64,000 nt of DNA from positions 3,219,691 through 3,283,690 of the forward strand of contig CM033320.1 in NCBI GenBank assembly GCA_019359835.1. The letters run 5' to 3'. Under the pieces are notes generated by a model, which was not told the DNA's origin, ran no database searches, and saw nothing but the letters and a program-made list of their open reading frames with translations. The translations under genes were made by a program, and so were the position numbers. The stretch comes from Pharus latifolius. Taxonomy: Eukaryota; Streptophyta; Magnoliopsida; Poales; Poaceae. Below are positions 20,901 through 34,329 of this stretch, piece by piece (positions within the stretch are counted from its first letter, which is position 1; each line of letters opens with the position of its first letter).

Positions 20901-23609
20901 TCAGTATCAACTAAATATTGATATATCAACAAATTGTAGTGAATCCAAATTGTCTGTGAAAGCATAACTTCAAATTTGATCTATCAAATTAATAGTTATT
21001 GCATAGTGTAATTATTGAAAAAATCACAACCACCATAAAGTGGAGTATGAAATATGCAGATAAATTTGGTGGAAATCTGTTACTAGCAGCTTTCATTACA
21101 GATGATATAGAAGCATCCACAAATAAAAGAAAATAGTATCCTATCTTAATCAAATTACATAGCAAATGACCCACCTGTCCCCCAAAGTTAAAAATGACCA
21201 CCTTAACATCTTCTGCAATTCCTAGTTCCTTCCTCACCTGATAGACAAAAATTGAAAAGTAAATTAGAAACCAGACAGTAGGTTAAGTATGCAGAATATC
21301 ATTCTCCACCAGCAGAATCACACAAACCTCAGATCTAGACTTGTGCAATCTTCTCACCACAAGAGGCACATCAATGACATCACGGAAAGCCGGCACTACA
21401 AAGAAACACAATTAATCAATTTCAGCAAGAATTGAGAAACAGTTGTATGTAGCTTTGGAAAAGAAATATGGATTGAACATACTAGGGCAGTATCCAGGTA
21501 GTCGAAGTAAGAATTCGCAATGTGAGTAATCTTCAGCTATCTGTAATTATTGATAACGTAGATTGTTATTAAACAGGTAAAAAATATATTGGCATATACA
21601 TACACATAAAATATGACAATTTTAAGGAGAATGATGTTCAATAAAGATAACTAAATCAATGAAGAGAAATTTGGTGCCAGAAGCAAGATCAGAAATCTGA
21701 AGGTGTTGTCCCCAAGTACAAAAGGATCATTAGCATTCATAAAGGATAAAAAGAAATTGCCCAACAACATTTGCCTGCATAACAAGTCACTGTGACAAGA
21801 TGAAGAACAGATTAACATGCCAGATATTGGTGACCAATGGAAATTTCATTCATATGAGCAACCCATGCGTTTACAATAATTAGAAAGAAGAAGAAGAACC
21901 AAAAAGCACCTGCATAACAATGGAGCGGTGATGATGTCCAGCTGCCACAACATACTCCGAATATATGAAGTCCCAACTGGAAATTGCAGATTTGAGATAA
22001 AGAAGATTGATTGATTGATTGAGACATTTCCATGTGTTAGTACTTAAAGTGAAAATGTAAGAAAGAATTTCCCCAACCACTAGAACTTTAAGTATGGGAC
22101 AAAGTTAATTTTAGATCAAATAATAGCACCATAGTAATCATATCTATAGTATCATTAGCATTATTCAGAACCCCGGATTTTTGCGGGTTTGAAACATAAG
22201 TACATAACCTCATAATTCGGTTCTCTCTGTAATTTCCAATGAAACGGATAGGTAACAGGGTGCATATTAATAAATGTGATAAGTCCTAATCAAAAATAGG
22301 TTTGTAAATTAGACAAGTTACTTTTGCTAGATACACATCCCTTTTGGGATATTGGATTGGGACTGGAGGGTGAATATGGAAGGGGAGGAGGCTGAGTTCT
22401 TGGTCTTGATCTAGTTATCTAAAAATGTGTTTGCTAGGATACACATCCCTTAAAAGTCTACATATATACTACTTTATAAAACAACAATTTTTTTTGAGTT
22501 TTCTCAGCATGACACGCATCTCACATTGTTTTTTCAGCATGGCATGCATCTCACATACTGGATGCCATCGTTGGCAAGTTGGAACAAAGCTAAACCAATG
22601 AAAGTTCTCTGTAGAGCTTCACACAGTCTGTGACAACAACAATCTGCCAGAAGTGAGGTAGTACAAGAACAACTAACCTAAAATTCGTGACGCATACTGA
22701 GCGAATACCGGCATCTGAGGCCGCCCTGCATGCAACTGGTACAACATCAGAAACCTGTCCAAAAGAAAACACCACATTTTGCTTCAGATGCTGCAAAGAT
22801 AAGGCAGGCTAAAAGATAACAGTAAGTATCAATTAGCATCCTCAGAAGTACCACTAAGTCAGCCTTGATCAAGTTCAGCCACTCCACTTCAGTCTTCAGA
22901 ATTGATTCGCGAGGTACTACAGCCGTCTGATGATACTGCATTTTTCACCACCCAATCAAACATACATAAGCAAACACAACAGTGCATACACTAAGAGCAA
23001 GAAATCTCCGGCAAAGGTTTCAAATTCTCTAGACCTTCTGCAGGGAGGCAAACAGGTCGACGGTAAGAGCGTCAGTCTGCACGGCGCCGCAATCGAGTAG
23101 AACCTTGCGGATGTGGAGATTGGGGGATTTTATCTCCGTGGTGAAGACGAACTCTGGCGCGGTGGTGACCACATGCACGTCATGCCCTGCAGTGATCAGA
23201 TGCCTCACCACCTGCAAAAACGACCAAATTAAACAGATTAGATCAATTCAGCACACCGCTAAGCTGCATAATTCTCACGAATAGCTCCCCAAAACAAACT
23301 GTTACACTCTGCAATCAGCTGATAAACTGAACTAGATTAGACCTCCAGCCACAGAAAACCAAAATTCCGACCAAAGATCAAATTTGTATCACAGCACCAA
23401 AACACAAACACCCAAAAATAGCTCCAAACATCAAAAAAATCCCAAAAAAACACCAAAAGTATCCTGGGATAAAGAATTCTCAAAACCGGGGGCAGGGGGG
23501 TGGGGACCTCAACGGCGCGGGTGGCGTGCCCGAAGCCGTGACCAGTGATGTAGTAGGCCAAGACCAGGTGCTCCGGCGCCGTCTCCTCCTCTTCCCCCGC
23601 AATCCGCAT
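17924..23609 (-). pseudogene. L-arabinokinase (ARA1), 3'-truncated (17 exons kept)
   Basis: ARA1 phosphorylates free L-arabinose to arabinose-1-phosphate for UDP-arabinose salvage; the plant protein is about 1,000 residues, a GT-B-like N-terminal half plus a C-terminal GHMP kinase. Here seventeen in-frame exons start at MRIAGEEEETAPEH (23609) with the hallmark YYITGHGFGHATRAVE. They continue through VKVVIFNFGGQ, KIGYGTVSEALAYK and FVFVRRDYFNEEP to the GHMP motif 1 block RAPGRLDVMGGIADY (residues 495-509, exon 18306-18389). The last exon (18058-17924) matches the family up to VPVVQIV, then reads Met-Leu-TAG. The predicted product is 560 residues and lacks GHMP motifs 2 and 3. Exon limits are 23609-23508, 23211-23035, 22935-22852, 22754-22678, 21976-21910, 21540-21483, 21395-21328, 21237-21175, 20665-20612, 20521-20419, 20313-20204, 20080-19961, 19664-19608, 19121-18958, 18865-18706, 18389-18306 and 18058-17924. 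No other stop interrupts it. It may be a recent partial duplicate. Confidence 0.92.
20082..20106. repeat. T25 tract forming the 3' splice site of ARA1 exon 12
   Basis: On the coding (minus) strand this is a run of 25 A followed by G and then the exon (CACAACCAAAG). A plant 3' splice site normally has a T-rich tract and CAG here. The run probably expanded or was inserted at the junction. Use of this acceptor is doubtful. Confidence 0.75.
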
Positions 23610-26350
23610 GGCTCCTCTCTTCCAAAATTCTCGGGGAACGATTTGATCAGCGAATATTTTCCTTTTTTTTTATTTATCCGAGAAATCTTTTGTAAGCGGG
23701 TTCCCGTTGCAGCTTGGTTTGTCAACTCATCTAACATCTAACTTCAAACATTTCTAATATTTTGAAACCCACTAACCTCGTTGCTGTTCATTATCCCCCT
23801 CCTTGCTTGCACCACGTTGCTTTCTTTGTTTTGGCCGTCTGATTGGTTCCATTCCCCGCTCTGATCGTGCCGCGTCGCCCACCACGCGCCCCGTTTCTGG
23901 GTCGCCTATGTCTCGCTTTTTTGTGGTTCGTCCGGGTGTCGTGGTAGGTGAGGTGCACGACGCTTTTCTTTGATTGGTCCGTGTCGTCCTCTTTGATTCT
24001 GCTGTCCGATCGTTTGCTTTCGCGGCGTCGATTTGTTCCTTTGTGTTGGTAGGTGGGTTCCGTATCCACCTTCGAATTGCACGTCGTTTCTATTGGAATT
24101 TTTCTCCGCCATGCTTTGCTTCTGTTAATCCTGTTTGTGTTTTCGTTTTCTCGGCCTCTTTTTCCCTTCGGCGGTGGTTGTGTTGCTGCCTGCTGCTGCT
24201 TCGCCGTTGTTGCGATGAGTTCTTTCTTCGATGCTTGCCGCCCTCATGTGTGTCACCATTTCTGCATTTTTTCATCTTCTCATCGTGCCTTTTTTGTTCC
24301 TCTTTGTTTTTTTGCGGATTTCTTGCTTCAACTCTTAATCTGAATCTGTAATCGTCGTCTCGTTTTGTGTTTTGTGTGTTTATTTTGCAGGTTTCGGTGT
24401 CGCGCCGTGTTGCTTTTCTGCTCCTGGTGCGATCCGTCTTTCTTGTTGTTGCTTTTGTCTGCGCATCCCTCTTTCTTTCTGTTCGTTTTGTCTGCGGATT
24501 GTTGTTTGTGTTGGTTTTTCATTTGCGTCTGCCGTGTTGTTCATCATTCAATGACTGCCTCTGCATTTGCCATTCATGATTGTTTGTTGTGTTTGCTTAA
24601 TACTGGGTCGCGTGTTGTTTGCGGCTTCTGTTTTGCTTGCTTCGTTAGGTTGCATCTCTATACTGGGAATATTGTTGTCCGCGTCTTGGCGCTGCTTTGA
24701 CCTGATTGCTATGTGTATGCCCCGTCTTGGCTTTGCCCACGACCGGCTCGCACCCTTTCTCGACCGGCTTTTCTCCTCGAGGTTCAACATGTGCTTCCTT
24801 TATCCTGCTTGCCTCCTGTTTTCGACCAGCCCCGTCCCTCGCATCAATTGCTATATGTATGCGCTACCTTTGCTTTGACTATGATCGCCTCCCAGCTTAT
24901 GTCTACCAGTTTGCGTCCTCGAAGTTTTTTTTTCGATTAGTGCTGTCCCGCACTCTTCGCACCGGGTTTTGGTCGACGGGTCCACGACTTTCGACCACGC
25001 CGGCTTTGCGCCACGACCGTTGCTGCTTGGCCGCTAGTCGCCGTTGCTTTCGACTTCGACCACCATTCGGCGACCTTCCATGTCGACCGCTTTGCTGTGA
25101 CGACCTATTTTGGCCTCTGATGCTGCAATTATCAATTCGGTCCGAAATAGATGAGGCGACTCACTCTGGGTGATGTAAGCTCTGTGAATTCCATCAAGGT
25201 CCTACAAAAGTTAAGATTGAGCTTTTCATTGGGTCAACCTCTCTTAATCACATCATTACGAGGATCATTAACTCATATTTGGAGTTTTTACGATGATTTG
25301 ACATAATTTATAGATGATTAAGGTAGATTGAGAGATATTAATAATAAAAATAGATTAACAACTTTTGATAATATTTTTCATCTTATATTTTCTCATTTCC
25401 ACAGCTCAAGTCAAGGCCTAGGCCAAAAAAATTGGTTATTGTACTGTCTTTTTTTTACATCTCCATCATCCATTGTGGACGTAAATACTCACCCATCTCT
25501 TCTGATAATAGATGACTGCGATATATCGGATAACACTGTATTCTTATAGTAAAAAATATATATTACTACTACTCACTAAACTATTTAGTTAAGAACTAAT
25601 GGCTCATAAAATTTTCGTATAGAGGTAAAGATAGAAAACTTCCCATATAAGGATTTACATTCTTTTTTTACCTGTCATTTGATGTATGTGCAGGTAAAAT
25701 TTCCCATGATTTGACTACTAATGTAAACGAGTATTAACATATATCATATGAGAGTAATATTTTAGCATATTTCTAATCAAATTTACTTTAATATAATAAT
25801 AATTTTAGAAATTCTTATCGATATATAAATATAGAAATTAGCGATCAAGGTTACATTTTGGGGACTGCACAAAATTTAAAACAACAAATAAAACAAATGA
25901 AGAGAATATTTCTTTATCATGGGATGAATGCAGATCACATTGCTGCAAAGTTGGGGGAGGGTTGTCACCTAAGAAAGGCATTAGGTATATAAGTCTTTTT
26001 TTTTCCGATTCAGAGGTTCTTTTCTTCTTTTTGTGTGGAGTATTTTGGTAAGTTTAGGACCGCCTGACTGTCGACATGTACAGTGTGGAGATGCATGCAA
26101 TAATAGGACATTGATATATGTTGTGTATACAGCTGCGATGTTGCCTCCGTTTAATCGTCTATTTTTGTTGTACCTATTTGTTACTATCAGAGTCGTGCAG
26201 GGCCCATGTAATTTTATTGAATTTGTATTGGTTGTATCCGTTTTATTCGTCAGATTAACCTTTGACAACCGTGTCAGTGCAGTTCTTCGACCATTTGTGG
26301 CCAAAAACCCTGTCACCTTACCACATATTATCAACCAATGAATGCCTTCT
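23610..26350. other. Intergenic region 5' of ARA1 and upstream of the Helitron gene
   Basis: 23610-23750 is the presumed ARA1 leader/promoter. From about 23800 to 25170 the plus strand is T/C-rich with many chance open frames and no recognised domain. The segment 24720-25110 repeats TTCGACC/CGACCGG-type words that resemble the wording of the distal repeat array. 25200-26250 is AT-rich. The Helitron 5' end (a TC dinucleotide inserted in an AT target) should lie here but cannot be placed by eye. Confidence 0.45.
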
Positions 26351-26942
26351 GTTGATTATGGACCGTCGATGCCGCAACAATCTTCATGTTCGGCATTCGT
26401 GCCGTCTGCATTCTTCGCCTATTGAACTTCCTCGCCCAAGTTCAGCTTTGGCTGCAGAGTCTCGTCGTCATCGTAGGGACGCATTGCGGCGCCGTCGTCA
26501 TCCAGGTTTTATACCATTGTTTCCTGTTCACTGTGTTGTTCTCTTGTGTCACAACTGCACACCATAACATTTCCTCCCATTCTGATGCAGCAGTTGATAC
26601 TGCATGATCTATTCCATCTCATGATGCTTGTGCGTCATCATCGTCGCCTGCTGCATCCATTCCTCTCTTCAACAGTGGTTCCGGTATGGCATAGAATTAT
26701 TATTAGTTTACTACCGCCTCCATAGTTTATGTGTCTTTTACTTACTACCGCTTTTGTTCATTGTGCATCCGTTCATAGATCCTCCTGATTCTGCGCAGAC
26801 GAGACACACTCGTAAGTTCGTCTAATTGCTTACGATTCATGCCTTCCATTTTTCGCTGCCCTATGCTTCTAGCCTGTTTGCTGCCATGTGTCCCTACCTC
26901 ATATTGCTTCCTCTTTCCTAAATCTCCACTTCTGTTTAGGTA

Positions 26943-29900
26943 CCAATTTTTCGCCTGTATATCTTGGTGCTCCTGTTCATAGTTGCCAATATTGCGGTGC
27001 TCTATTTTGGTATGAAGAGCGGATTTGGAGGCAGCGTCATACATCTTCTCCGCAATATTCTTTATGTTGTAGAGGCGGCAGCATCAGGCTACCTTCGTAT
27101 CGATTGCCTCCCCAACCTATCTTGGATCTACTTACATACGCTGATGCTTCGTTGTCATCCCATTTCTTCAAAAATATTAGACAGTACAACTCTATGTTTG
27201 CCATGACATCTATGGGAGCCAATATTGTCAATTCGGTTAACGATGGTCGTGGTCCTTACGTGTTTAAGATCAGTGGTCAAATATGTCATCGCATTGGTTC
27301 GCTTCTGCCTGCTGAAGGTGTCGCGCCAATATATGCACATCTTTACATTTTTGACACTGTACATGAGGTTGCCAACAGAATCGGTGTCGCTTCTTCATTT
27401 GGGGATGGCCGTTTTCAGCCAAATGAGGATTTAGTTCAGCTTTTCATTCATATGCTAGATGTCCACAACCCTATTGTCAAGTTGTTTAGGAGATTTCCCG
27501 TGCCAACAGATGACCACTATTCTATCAGAATCTATGCGAACCCAAATGCCCATAGTGATGTGTACAGTGCTCCAGTTGTGGCTGAAGTGGTTGGCCTGCT
27601 CATAGATGATGCCGACATTACAAATACTGGCAGAGACATTGTTGTTGAGGATCGAGCGTCAATGCTGCAACACATTAGTGAGACGCATTGTAGATTCATG
27701 TCTATGCAGTATCCTATTCTATTCCCGTATACCGAAGATGGATACCATCAGGATCTTACATATCACCCTTCCATCCGATCCGCCTCAATAGGGAGAAAAA
27801 CTGTTACAATGGCAGAATATTATGCATATAGATTACACGACAGAGTTAGTGACTTCAATACGCCTCGGCGTTGCAAAGCATTGACGCAGGCTTACATTGT
27901 TGATAGCTATTGTTGTGTCGAAGAAGCTTGCTTGAATCACTATAGGAATAAGACTTTCCAACAAAAGTATAGGGTAAGCTCATACAAATCTTTAGTTGAT
28001 TCTCTTGGCAGAGGCGTTAGTTCTGCTTCGTCTATTGGGCAGTGTATCATTCTTCCAGCAACATTCACTGGTGGGCCTCGCTACCTATATCAAAACTACC
28101 AAGATTGTGTTGTTGTTTGCGGGAAGTATGGGTGTCCTGATTTATTCATCACATTTACATGCAATGCATCATGGCCGGAAATTGCCGATGCTTTGTGCTA
28201 TATACCACGGCAGCATGCATCTGATAGAGCTGACCTTACCAATAGAGTTTTCAAGATGAAACTCAATATGCTTCTTGACGATATTATGAAAAAACACTTC
28301 TTTGGCGAGATAAATGCAGGTTATTCTTCTATCTATACATTCCCCTCTTTATTAATTTTTCGCATTATTTGTATCTCTGATAATTTTGATTCTTTTCTCA
28401 TTAGATTTGCCTCGCTTCCTCTATTTTTGTATGTACTCATTGCAGTGGTCTACACTGTTGAAATCCAGAAGCGTGGTCTCCCCCACGTCCACATTATCAT
28501 ATGGCTTAACAAATCTGCTGCCTTGACTATTGCGCAGATTGATTCTATGATATCTGCTCAATTGCCAGATCCTATCACTGACCCCATTGGATATGAAGCT
28601 GTTACTTCTTTCATGATGCACGGCCCATGTGGAGCTGCAAATCCACAATCACCTTGTATGTCTCAACGCAGGTGTTCTAAATCCTATCCTAAAGCTTTTT
28701 GCGCCAACACAGTTTTGTTAGATCGTGGTCGCGCACAATACAGCCGCCCAGACAATGGTGCCAATGTTCTGATTAATGGTATACACCTGGACAACCGATT
28801 TTTTGTTCCACACAATGTTGCCTTCTTGTCAAATACCAAGCCCACATAAATGTCGAACGCATCAACCATGATGGCATGCATAAATATCTCTTCAAATATA
28901 TCTCAAAAGGTTTTGATTGTGCTAAAATAGGATTTCGTCGGGGTGCTTCTGCTAGTGCCACAGAAGATCTTAATGAGATCACAAACTACTTGAATTACCG
29001 TTGTGTTACTCCCAGTGAAGCAGCTTGGCGCTTGCTGTAGTACGACATACATTATACTGATCCTTCTGTTGAGCGACTCCCTGTTCATCTCCCTTTCCTC
29101 AATAATGTTGTTTTCACAGAGGATGATGACCTTGAACAGCTGCTTGACAACCCCGCAAATGCCGTCACAAAATTGACTGCATGGTTTGATGCAAATCGTC
29201 AATACCGAACAGCGCACCAAACAACATACATTCAATTCCTACAGTATTGGACGTGGCATCCAGATGGTAAATGTTGGGCTCCTCGGAAGGCATCTAGAAA
29301 GATTGGGCGCCTTGCACATGTTGCTCCAAATCAGGGTGAGCTATATTATCTGCGAATGTTGCTCCATATTATGAAGAGGGCAACATCTTTTAATGTGATA
29401 CGTACTATCCAAGGACATGAATACCCGACCTATACAGCTGCATGTGAGACCCTTGGGCTTTTAGGTGATGACTGTGAGTGGTTTCATGCACTTACCGATG
29501 CTTCTGCCTGGGCTCTCTCTTACCAACTCCGGCAACTTTATGTGACACTACTGCTTTTCTGTGATATTTCTGATCCAGCAAAGCTCTTCGAAGAATTTTC
29601 GTCTGTGATGTCTAAAGACATAGCGTACCACATTAGTCAATCAACAACCGCATATCCGACCAACCTCATAGATCAACATATCAGGAAAAATCTTCTCCTT
29701 GAAATAGATAAGTTACTTGCACATTCTGGTTATTCTCTCTCACACTTTCAGTTGCCGCTCCCAGATGAACAACCACCTTTGACAGATAACAGCCTCATAA
29801 TGGATGAATTATCTTTTGCGATAGATGTTGATTCTTCGCAGCCAACAATTGAGTCTTCTAATTTTAATGTTCGCCAGAAACAGATTTATGATGATGTGAT

Positions 29901-29952
29901 TACATCTGTTGATAGTCATCTTGGTCAAACTTTCTTTGTGTCTTGTCATGGT
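26943..29952 (+). pseudogene. Helitron Rep (HUH-Y2) half of RepHel, decayed
   Basis: This half nicks and rejoins DNA at Helitron ends. From about 26943 the frame has a Cys-rich start (SCQYCGALFWYEER), then DVYSAPVVAEVVGLL, HISETHCRFMSMQYPILFPY and GCPDLFITFTCNASWPEI, all typical. A 126-bp GT-AG intron (28320-28445) is in frame and reads through. The HUH motif is GLPHVHIIIW (about 28474-28503). The double-tyrosine motif is KYLFKYISKGFD (about 28883-28918), just after a one-base frameshift near 28833. TAG at 29038-29040 follows WRLL, where Gln is usual. The frame then stays open (GKCWAPRK, GELYYLRMLL, DCEWFHALTDAS) to the LTR insertion. A possible N-terminal basic exon (RRHRRDALRRRRHP) ends near 26507. 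Confidence 0.88.
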
Positions 29953-31499
29953 TGTTAGATCAATGATGCCGACTAGAGGGGGGGTGAATAAGAGGCTTTT
30001 AAAACTTTTTAAGTTTAAACAAATAATTACAAATTAAGAACAAATAATATAAGCGAGAGAAGAAGAGAACGAACACAGCAGTTTTTACCGAGGTATCAGA
30101 GACTCGCCTAGTCTCCACTAGTCCTCGTTGAAGCACTCAAGTCACTTGAGTTTTGCCTCAATACTCATGAAGAGTATTATCAACTATTGGTTGCTCCTTG
30201 TCCACTCCGGAGAGGCGAGCACCGATGCCTTGTACAAACTTACCGAGCCTCTCCAACAATCTCCAAGCGGACGAGGTCAATGGCCACGCCACCAAACCGT
30301 CTAGGTGAGGGCGCTCACCAAGAGTAACAGGCAGCAAGGTCTTCTCAAGACTTCCAAACACGCACCGAGAAACTAATAGGATGCAAATGCACTAAAATGA
30401 AAATACTCGGTGGATCGGAAAAGCTCTCGACTTGATCAAAAGATCAAGATTTTGTATAAGAAACTAAAGCTCAAGAGAGAATATGAGAGAAGGCTGCTTG
30501 TTCTATTAAGCTCATGCCCAAAGCCCCTATTTATAGCCTCAAAAATCAAATGAACCGTTGGAGCTAGGGCTGAAAATCAGCAACTCAAACTGACAGTCAG
30601 TTTAGTGCACAACGGCCGACAAAATTTACGGATGAAAATTTGCTAGCCGTTCGTGGTCGTTTAAGGAAACTTGAAAACCCACAACTGACAGTCAGTTATG
30701 TAAACTGACAGTCAGTTTGACCACAGACTTGACCAAAATCAAATAGAAACTCAGTTAAAAACACTGTGGTCGAATCCTCAACTGACAGTCAGTATGAACA
30801 AACTGACAGTCAGTTTAGTACAAAAATTTTGAGCATAAAATACACCCTCTCTGGACAATTGTCAGTTAACACAAACTGTCATTCAAACTGACAGTCAGTT
30901 TAGCAAACTGACAGTCATCCTGAACAAAAATAGAGATAACTTTTAAACCAGAAATCGAAAAGAGGTTTTTAATAGCTCGTTTGAAAGATAATTTCAAGGG
31001 CTACATTTTTGTCAACAGAAGAAAAATCAGATATGCCTAGATCTTTCTAGAAAATCAAAAAACTCTTCTACTGTAAAAAACTGAACTGAAAATCCAAATC
31101 TCAAATGAAGTTCAAGTCAAATCCAACCAAAATGATGCGATGCAATGACCTAAATTTCTCAGTTTGTGTTGGAGATAAAGAGAGGACTTTCGCCACCCCT
31201 CTTTATAGTACGGTTAAAACTAAAAACAATTTTCCTAACCAATCAACTCCAAACGCCGAAATCGGTAAAAAATAGAAACTCATAATACCTTAGGTCTTTC
31301 GCATCTTCATGATTTTTACGTCTCGTTCCTGCTCTTTGCGACTTGTGCTTTTATTTTACGTCGGGTTCATCTTGTATACCGTGCATTTCTTCCCAACACA
31401 ACTCTGTATCAAATAAACTCAAAAGCACAATTAGTCCGAAACACTTTGTTTTCATTAATCACCAAAATTAGGGTTAGGCATGAAGGCCTAGATGCAACA
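29953..31499 (-). mobile_element. Solo LTR (1547 bp) inserted in the Helitron helicase
   Basis: The insert begins TGTTAGATC and ends GATGCAACA, so each strand starts TGTT and ends AACA as LTRs do. It is flanked by a perfect 5-bp duplication, ATGGT (29948-29952 and 31500-31504). The same sequence occurs in the other orientation at 62479-64000, which orients this copy on the minus strand. The end TTATTCACCCCCCCTCTAG is a wording common at LTR ends. There is no internal coding domain, so it is a solo LTR left by LTR-LTR recombination. The interior carries at least six copies of the odd palindrome ACTGACAGTCAGT. Confidence 0.85.
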
Positions 31500-32890
31500 A
31501 TGGTGGCATTGGGAAAACCTTTTTGTGGATTGCTTTACTGGGTGCTATCAGATCGCAAGGCAAGATCGCTTTAGCAGTGGCATCATCGGGTATTGCAGCA
31601 CTCCTTTTACCTGGTGGTTGAACATCACATTCACGCTTCAAAATACCCATTGATATACACAGTCATTCTATGTGTGCTAAAAAAAACACGCAATTGTCAG
31701 AATTGCTTCAGCAAACATCTCTCATCGTCTAGGATGAAGCTCCTATGAGCCATCGATACTCATTTGAAGCGTTGGATAGGACACTTAGAGATATATTGTT
31801 TGATGTGTATGCAGATTCTCAAAATAAACAATTTGGTGGTGCAACCATAGTTTTAGGAGGTGATTTCCGTCAAACACTTCCAGTCATACATAAAGGAACA
31901 AAAGATCAAATAGTTGCTGCATCCATTGTTTGCTCATATTTATGGCATCACTGTTCTGTCTTTGAATTGACTGAGAATATGAGACTTCAATCGAGAAATC
32001 TCTCTGCAGCAGACAAGGATGAGCTTAACCATTTCTCCCAATGGTTGCTCGCTGTTGGTGATGGCACCATGCCTTATGTTTCTACTCAAAATGGTGTTGA
32101 TGATCCTTGGATTCAGATACCTACATATCTTTTGTTGCCTCCATCAGAGAGACATATTGAAGGTCTAATTTCTTTTGTATATGATTCATTCCTCAATTCA
32201 CATGATGCACCATCCTACCTCTGTGATCGAGCTATATTAGCACCAACAAATGATATTGTCACCACCATCAACGAATGCATGATTAATCGGCTATCTACAA
32301 AAGAAATGTCGTACTACAGCTCAGATTCTATAGATAATGTGATAAGAAATTATTCAGAGCTTGAATCACTTTATCCTGCAGAATTTCTGAATACAATATC
32401 TCTTGGTGGATTACCCGAACACCACCTCCGTCTTAAGATAGGCATCCCCATTATGTTGCTTCGAAATTTGGATTCATCACGTGGCCTTTGTAATGGCACT
32501 AGATTAATAATCACGCAAATGACGCACCGTGTGATTGAAGGAGCTGTAATTACCGGAAAAGCAAAGGGCAGCAAGGCTTACATTCCCAGAATAATAGCTA
32601 CATCCGCGGATTCAAAATGGCCATTCAAATTGAAGCGTCGGCAATTCCTAGTCCGTGTTTCATATGCTATGACCATTAATAAAAGCCAAGGCTAGACCCT
32701 GCATAAAGTCGGTGTTTATTTGCCTTCGCCTGTGTTTTCTCATGGCCAACTTTATGTTGCATTATCGCGTGTTACGTCGCCAAAAGGCCTGAAAATACTG
32801 ATTAAAAATGTTCCCTTTGAATATGCTGATTGTACCCAAAATGTTGTCTACAAAGAAATCTTTCATCATATAACTACAGTCACACCCTGA
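31500..32890 (+). pseudogene. Helitron helicase (PIF1-like, SF1) half of RepHel, decayed
   Basis: The helicase unwinds DNA during rolling-circle transposition. Removing the solo LTR restores the junction CHG-GIGKTF, the Walker A P-loop. SGIAALLLPGG follows, then TGA at 31619-31621 (an Arg codon is usual). SLIV is followed by TAG at 31730-31732 directly before DEAPM, the Walker B motif, where the family has Trp. The long open frame from 31745 contains ATIVLGGDFRQTLPVI, FELTENMRL, PIMLLRNLD and YAMTINKSQG, then TAG at 32693-32695 (Gln usual). LHKVGVYLP, GQLYVALSRVTSP and a stop at 32888-32890 complete the gene. All PIF1 motifs are present and four events disable it. Confidence 0.87.
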
Positions 32891-34329
32891 TAGCTGTCAA
32901 TGTATATTATATTACTCCTTGTAATAGATAGCAACTTATTTACTATTTTTACTCGTCTACATGTTTGTGCAACTAATGAATATATTCCTCTTTAATCTTG
33001 GTCATATCGTTACATATCAGGACTTCTATGTCCTTCTGCTAATACTACGGTTTACTTTACAATAACTACATGAAAGTAATGCTTCTGACAATGTAATGTG
33101 GCAACTTTCTATGCACGATTTTACCATTTTTCTGCATCGTTACCTCCATATAACTCTAAAAACAGCATTCTTTTGATTAGAATACTTTCAAAAATTGATT
33201 ATAAAAGCAATATGATGCATCATGTTTCAGTGCTCTTTGTTCATACATTGTCAAAATGTTTATTATCTTTTACTGTTAGTTTTTTCATATCCTTTTCCTC
33301 CCAATTCTTACTATTTGACACTGCTACCATTTTTTCGGTGCCTACTCATATTTGTTTGGCCTATTGTGATTATATCTATTATTGATTTTGTTGCAGATTT
33401 TTGTTCAGTGTTACCTTGCTTTGTTGCCGTTTCCATACTTTGATTTTTTTACCCACCATTTTGTCCTGCCATTTTCTCTGTTGATTTATATACTATGCAT
33501 ATAGTTAAATTTCGATATCACATTCTGATTTATGACTGAATTTTATTAATCTTCCTAACTATCTTCTTTTTTATTGTATTCAAATTTTTTGCCCTTTTCC
33601 CTATTAACTACCAGATTTGTCTCTCTCTTTCAGTCATCTTAATGATTTCTTAACAAACTGAATCCATCAATTTCGCTTCCTCAAATATGTTTGTCGTATT
33701 CTGATTCTACCTGTTGTCAATCTGATTGCACATTTTTATTTGATATTACCTCACTTTCTCACGATTTCCATACTTTGATATTTTTTACCGGTATTTTCTG
33801 CTGCTGTTCCAGCTCTTGGTTTGTATATCATGTATACGGCTAAGATTCAGTGTCGCATTCTGATTTCTAACTAAATTTTACTGATCTTCTTCACCATCTT
33901 ATTTTTTATTATGTTCAGATTGTCTGTCTTTCTTCCCATTAACTATGAGGTTCATTTTCCTATTTCAGCCATCTTGATAATTTGTTCACAAACTAAGCCC
34001 ATTGATTTTGGTTGTCTTCAGAGGTTGAAATTTTTTACATTTTTACCACTTCAGATTTTTGACTTTATTTCACCATCTCTTATTGAATGTAATGAATAAA
34101 CTCCCTGTTTCATCCCAAATTTCATCTGCTTTATTACATTAAATTTAAACAAAAAGCGGTGCTTATTTTGTTTGACACCGGCTGATTTGAAGACCAATAG
34201 TCTAACACATTGATGACAGCTTATTGATGCTGACATATATATAAGAAAAACATTTAGAAGATAGTGATTAATTTGAGTAGAAGAGCCTGCTCGGAAAAAC
34301 TAACGAAGGATGAGTCTAAGTAAAAAGTA
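32891..34329. other. T-rich spacer with a 335-bp tandem duplication
   Basis: No gene is seen. Within it, about 33395-34060, two copies of a 335-bp block follow each other: TTCCATACTTTGAT starts at 33431 and 33766, and flanking CATTCTGATTT and TTTCAGNCATCTT words keep the same spacing. This is spacer between the Helitron helicase and RPA genes. Confidence 0.55.

Noticed and set aside
23974..25173. Overlapping plus-strand frames rich in Cys, Phe and Leu
   Set aside because: T/C-rich sequence gives such frames by chance; no motif, no consistent splice pattern, and they overlap in all three frames.
29953..31499. Helitron intron or DNA transposon with TTGTT inverted ends
   Set aside because: The ATGGT duplication, TGTT/AACA termini and the second copy at 62479 fit an LTR better; no GT-AG limits fit the reading frame.
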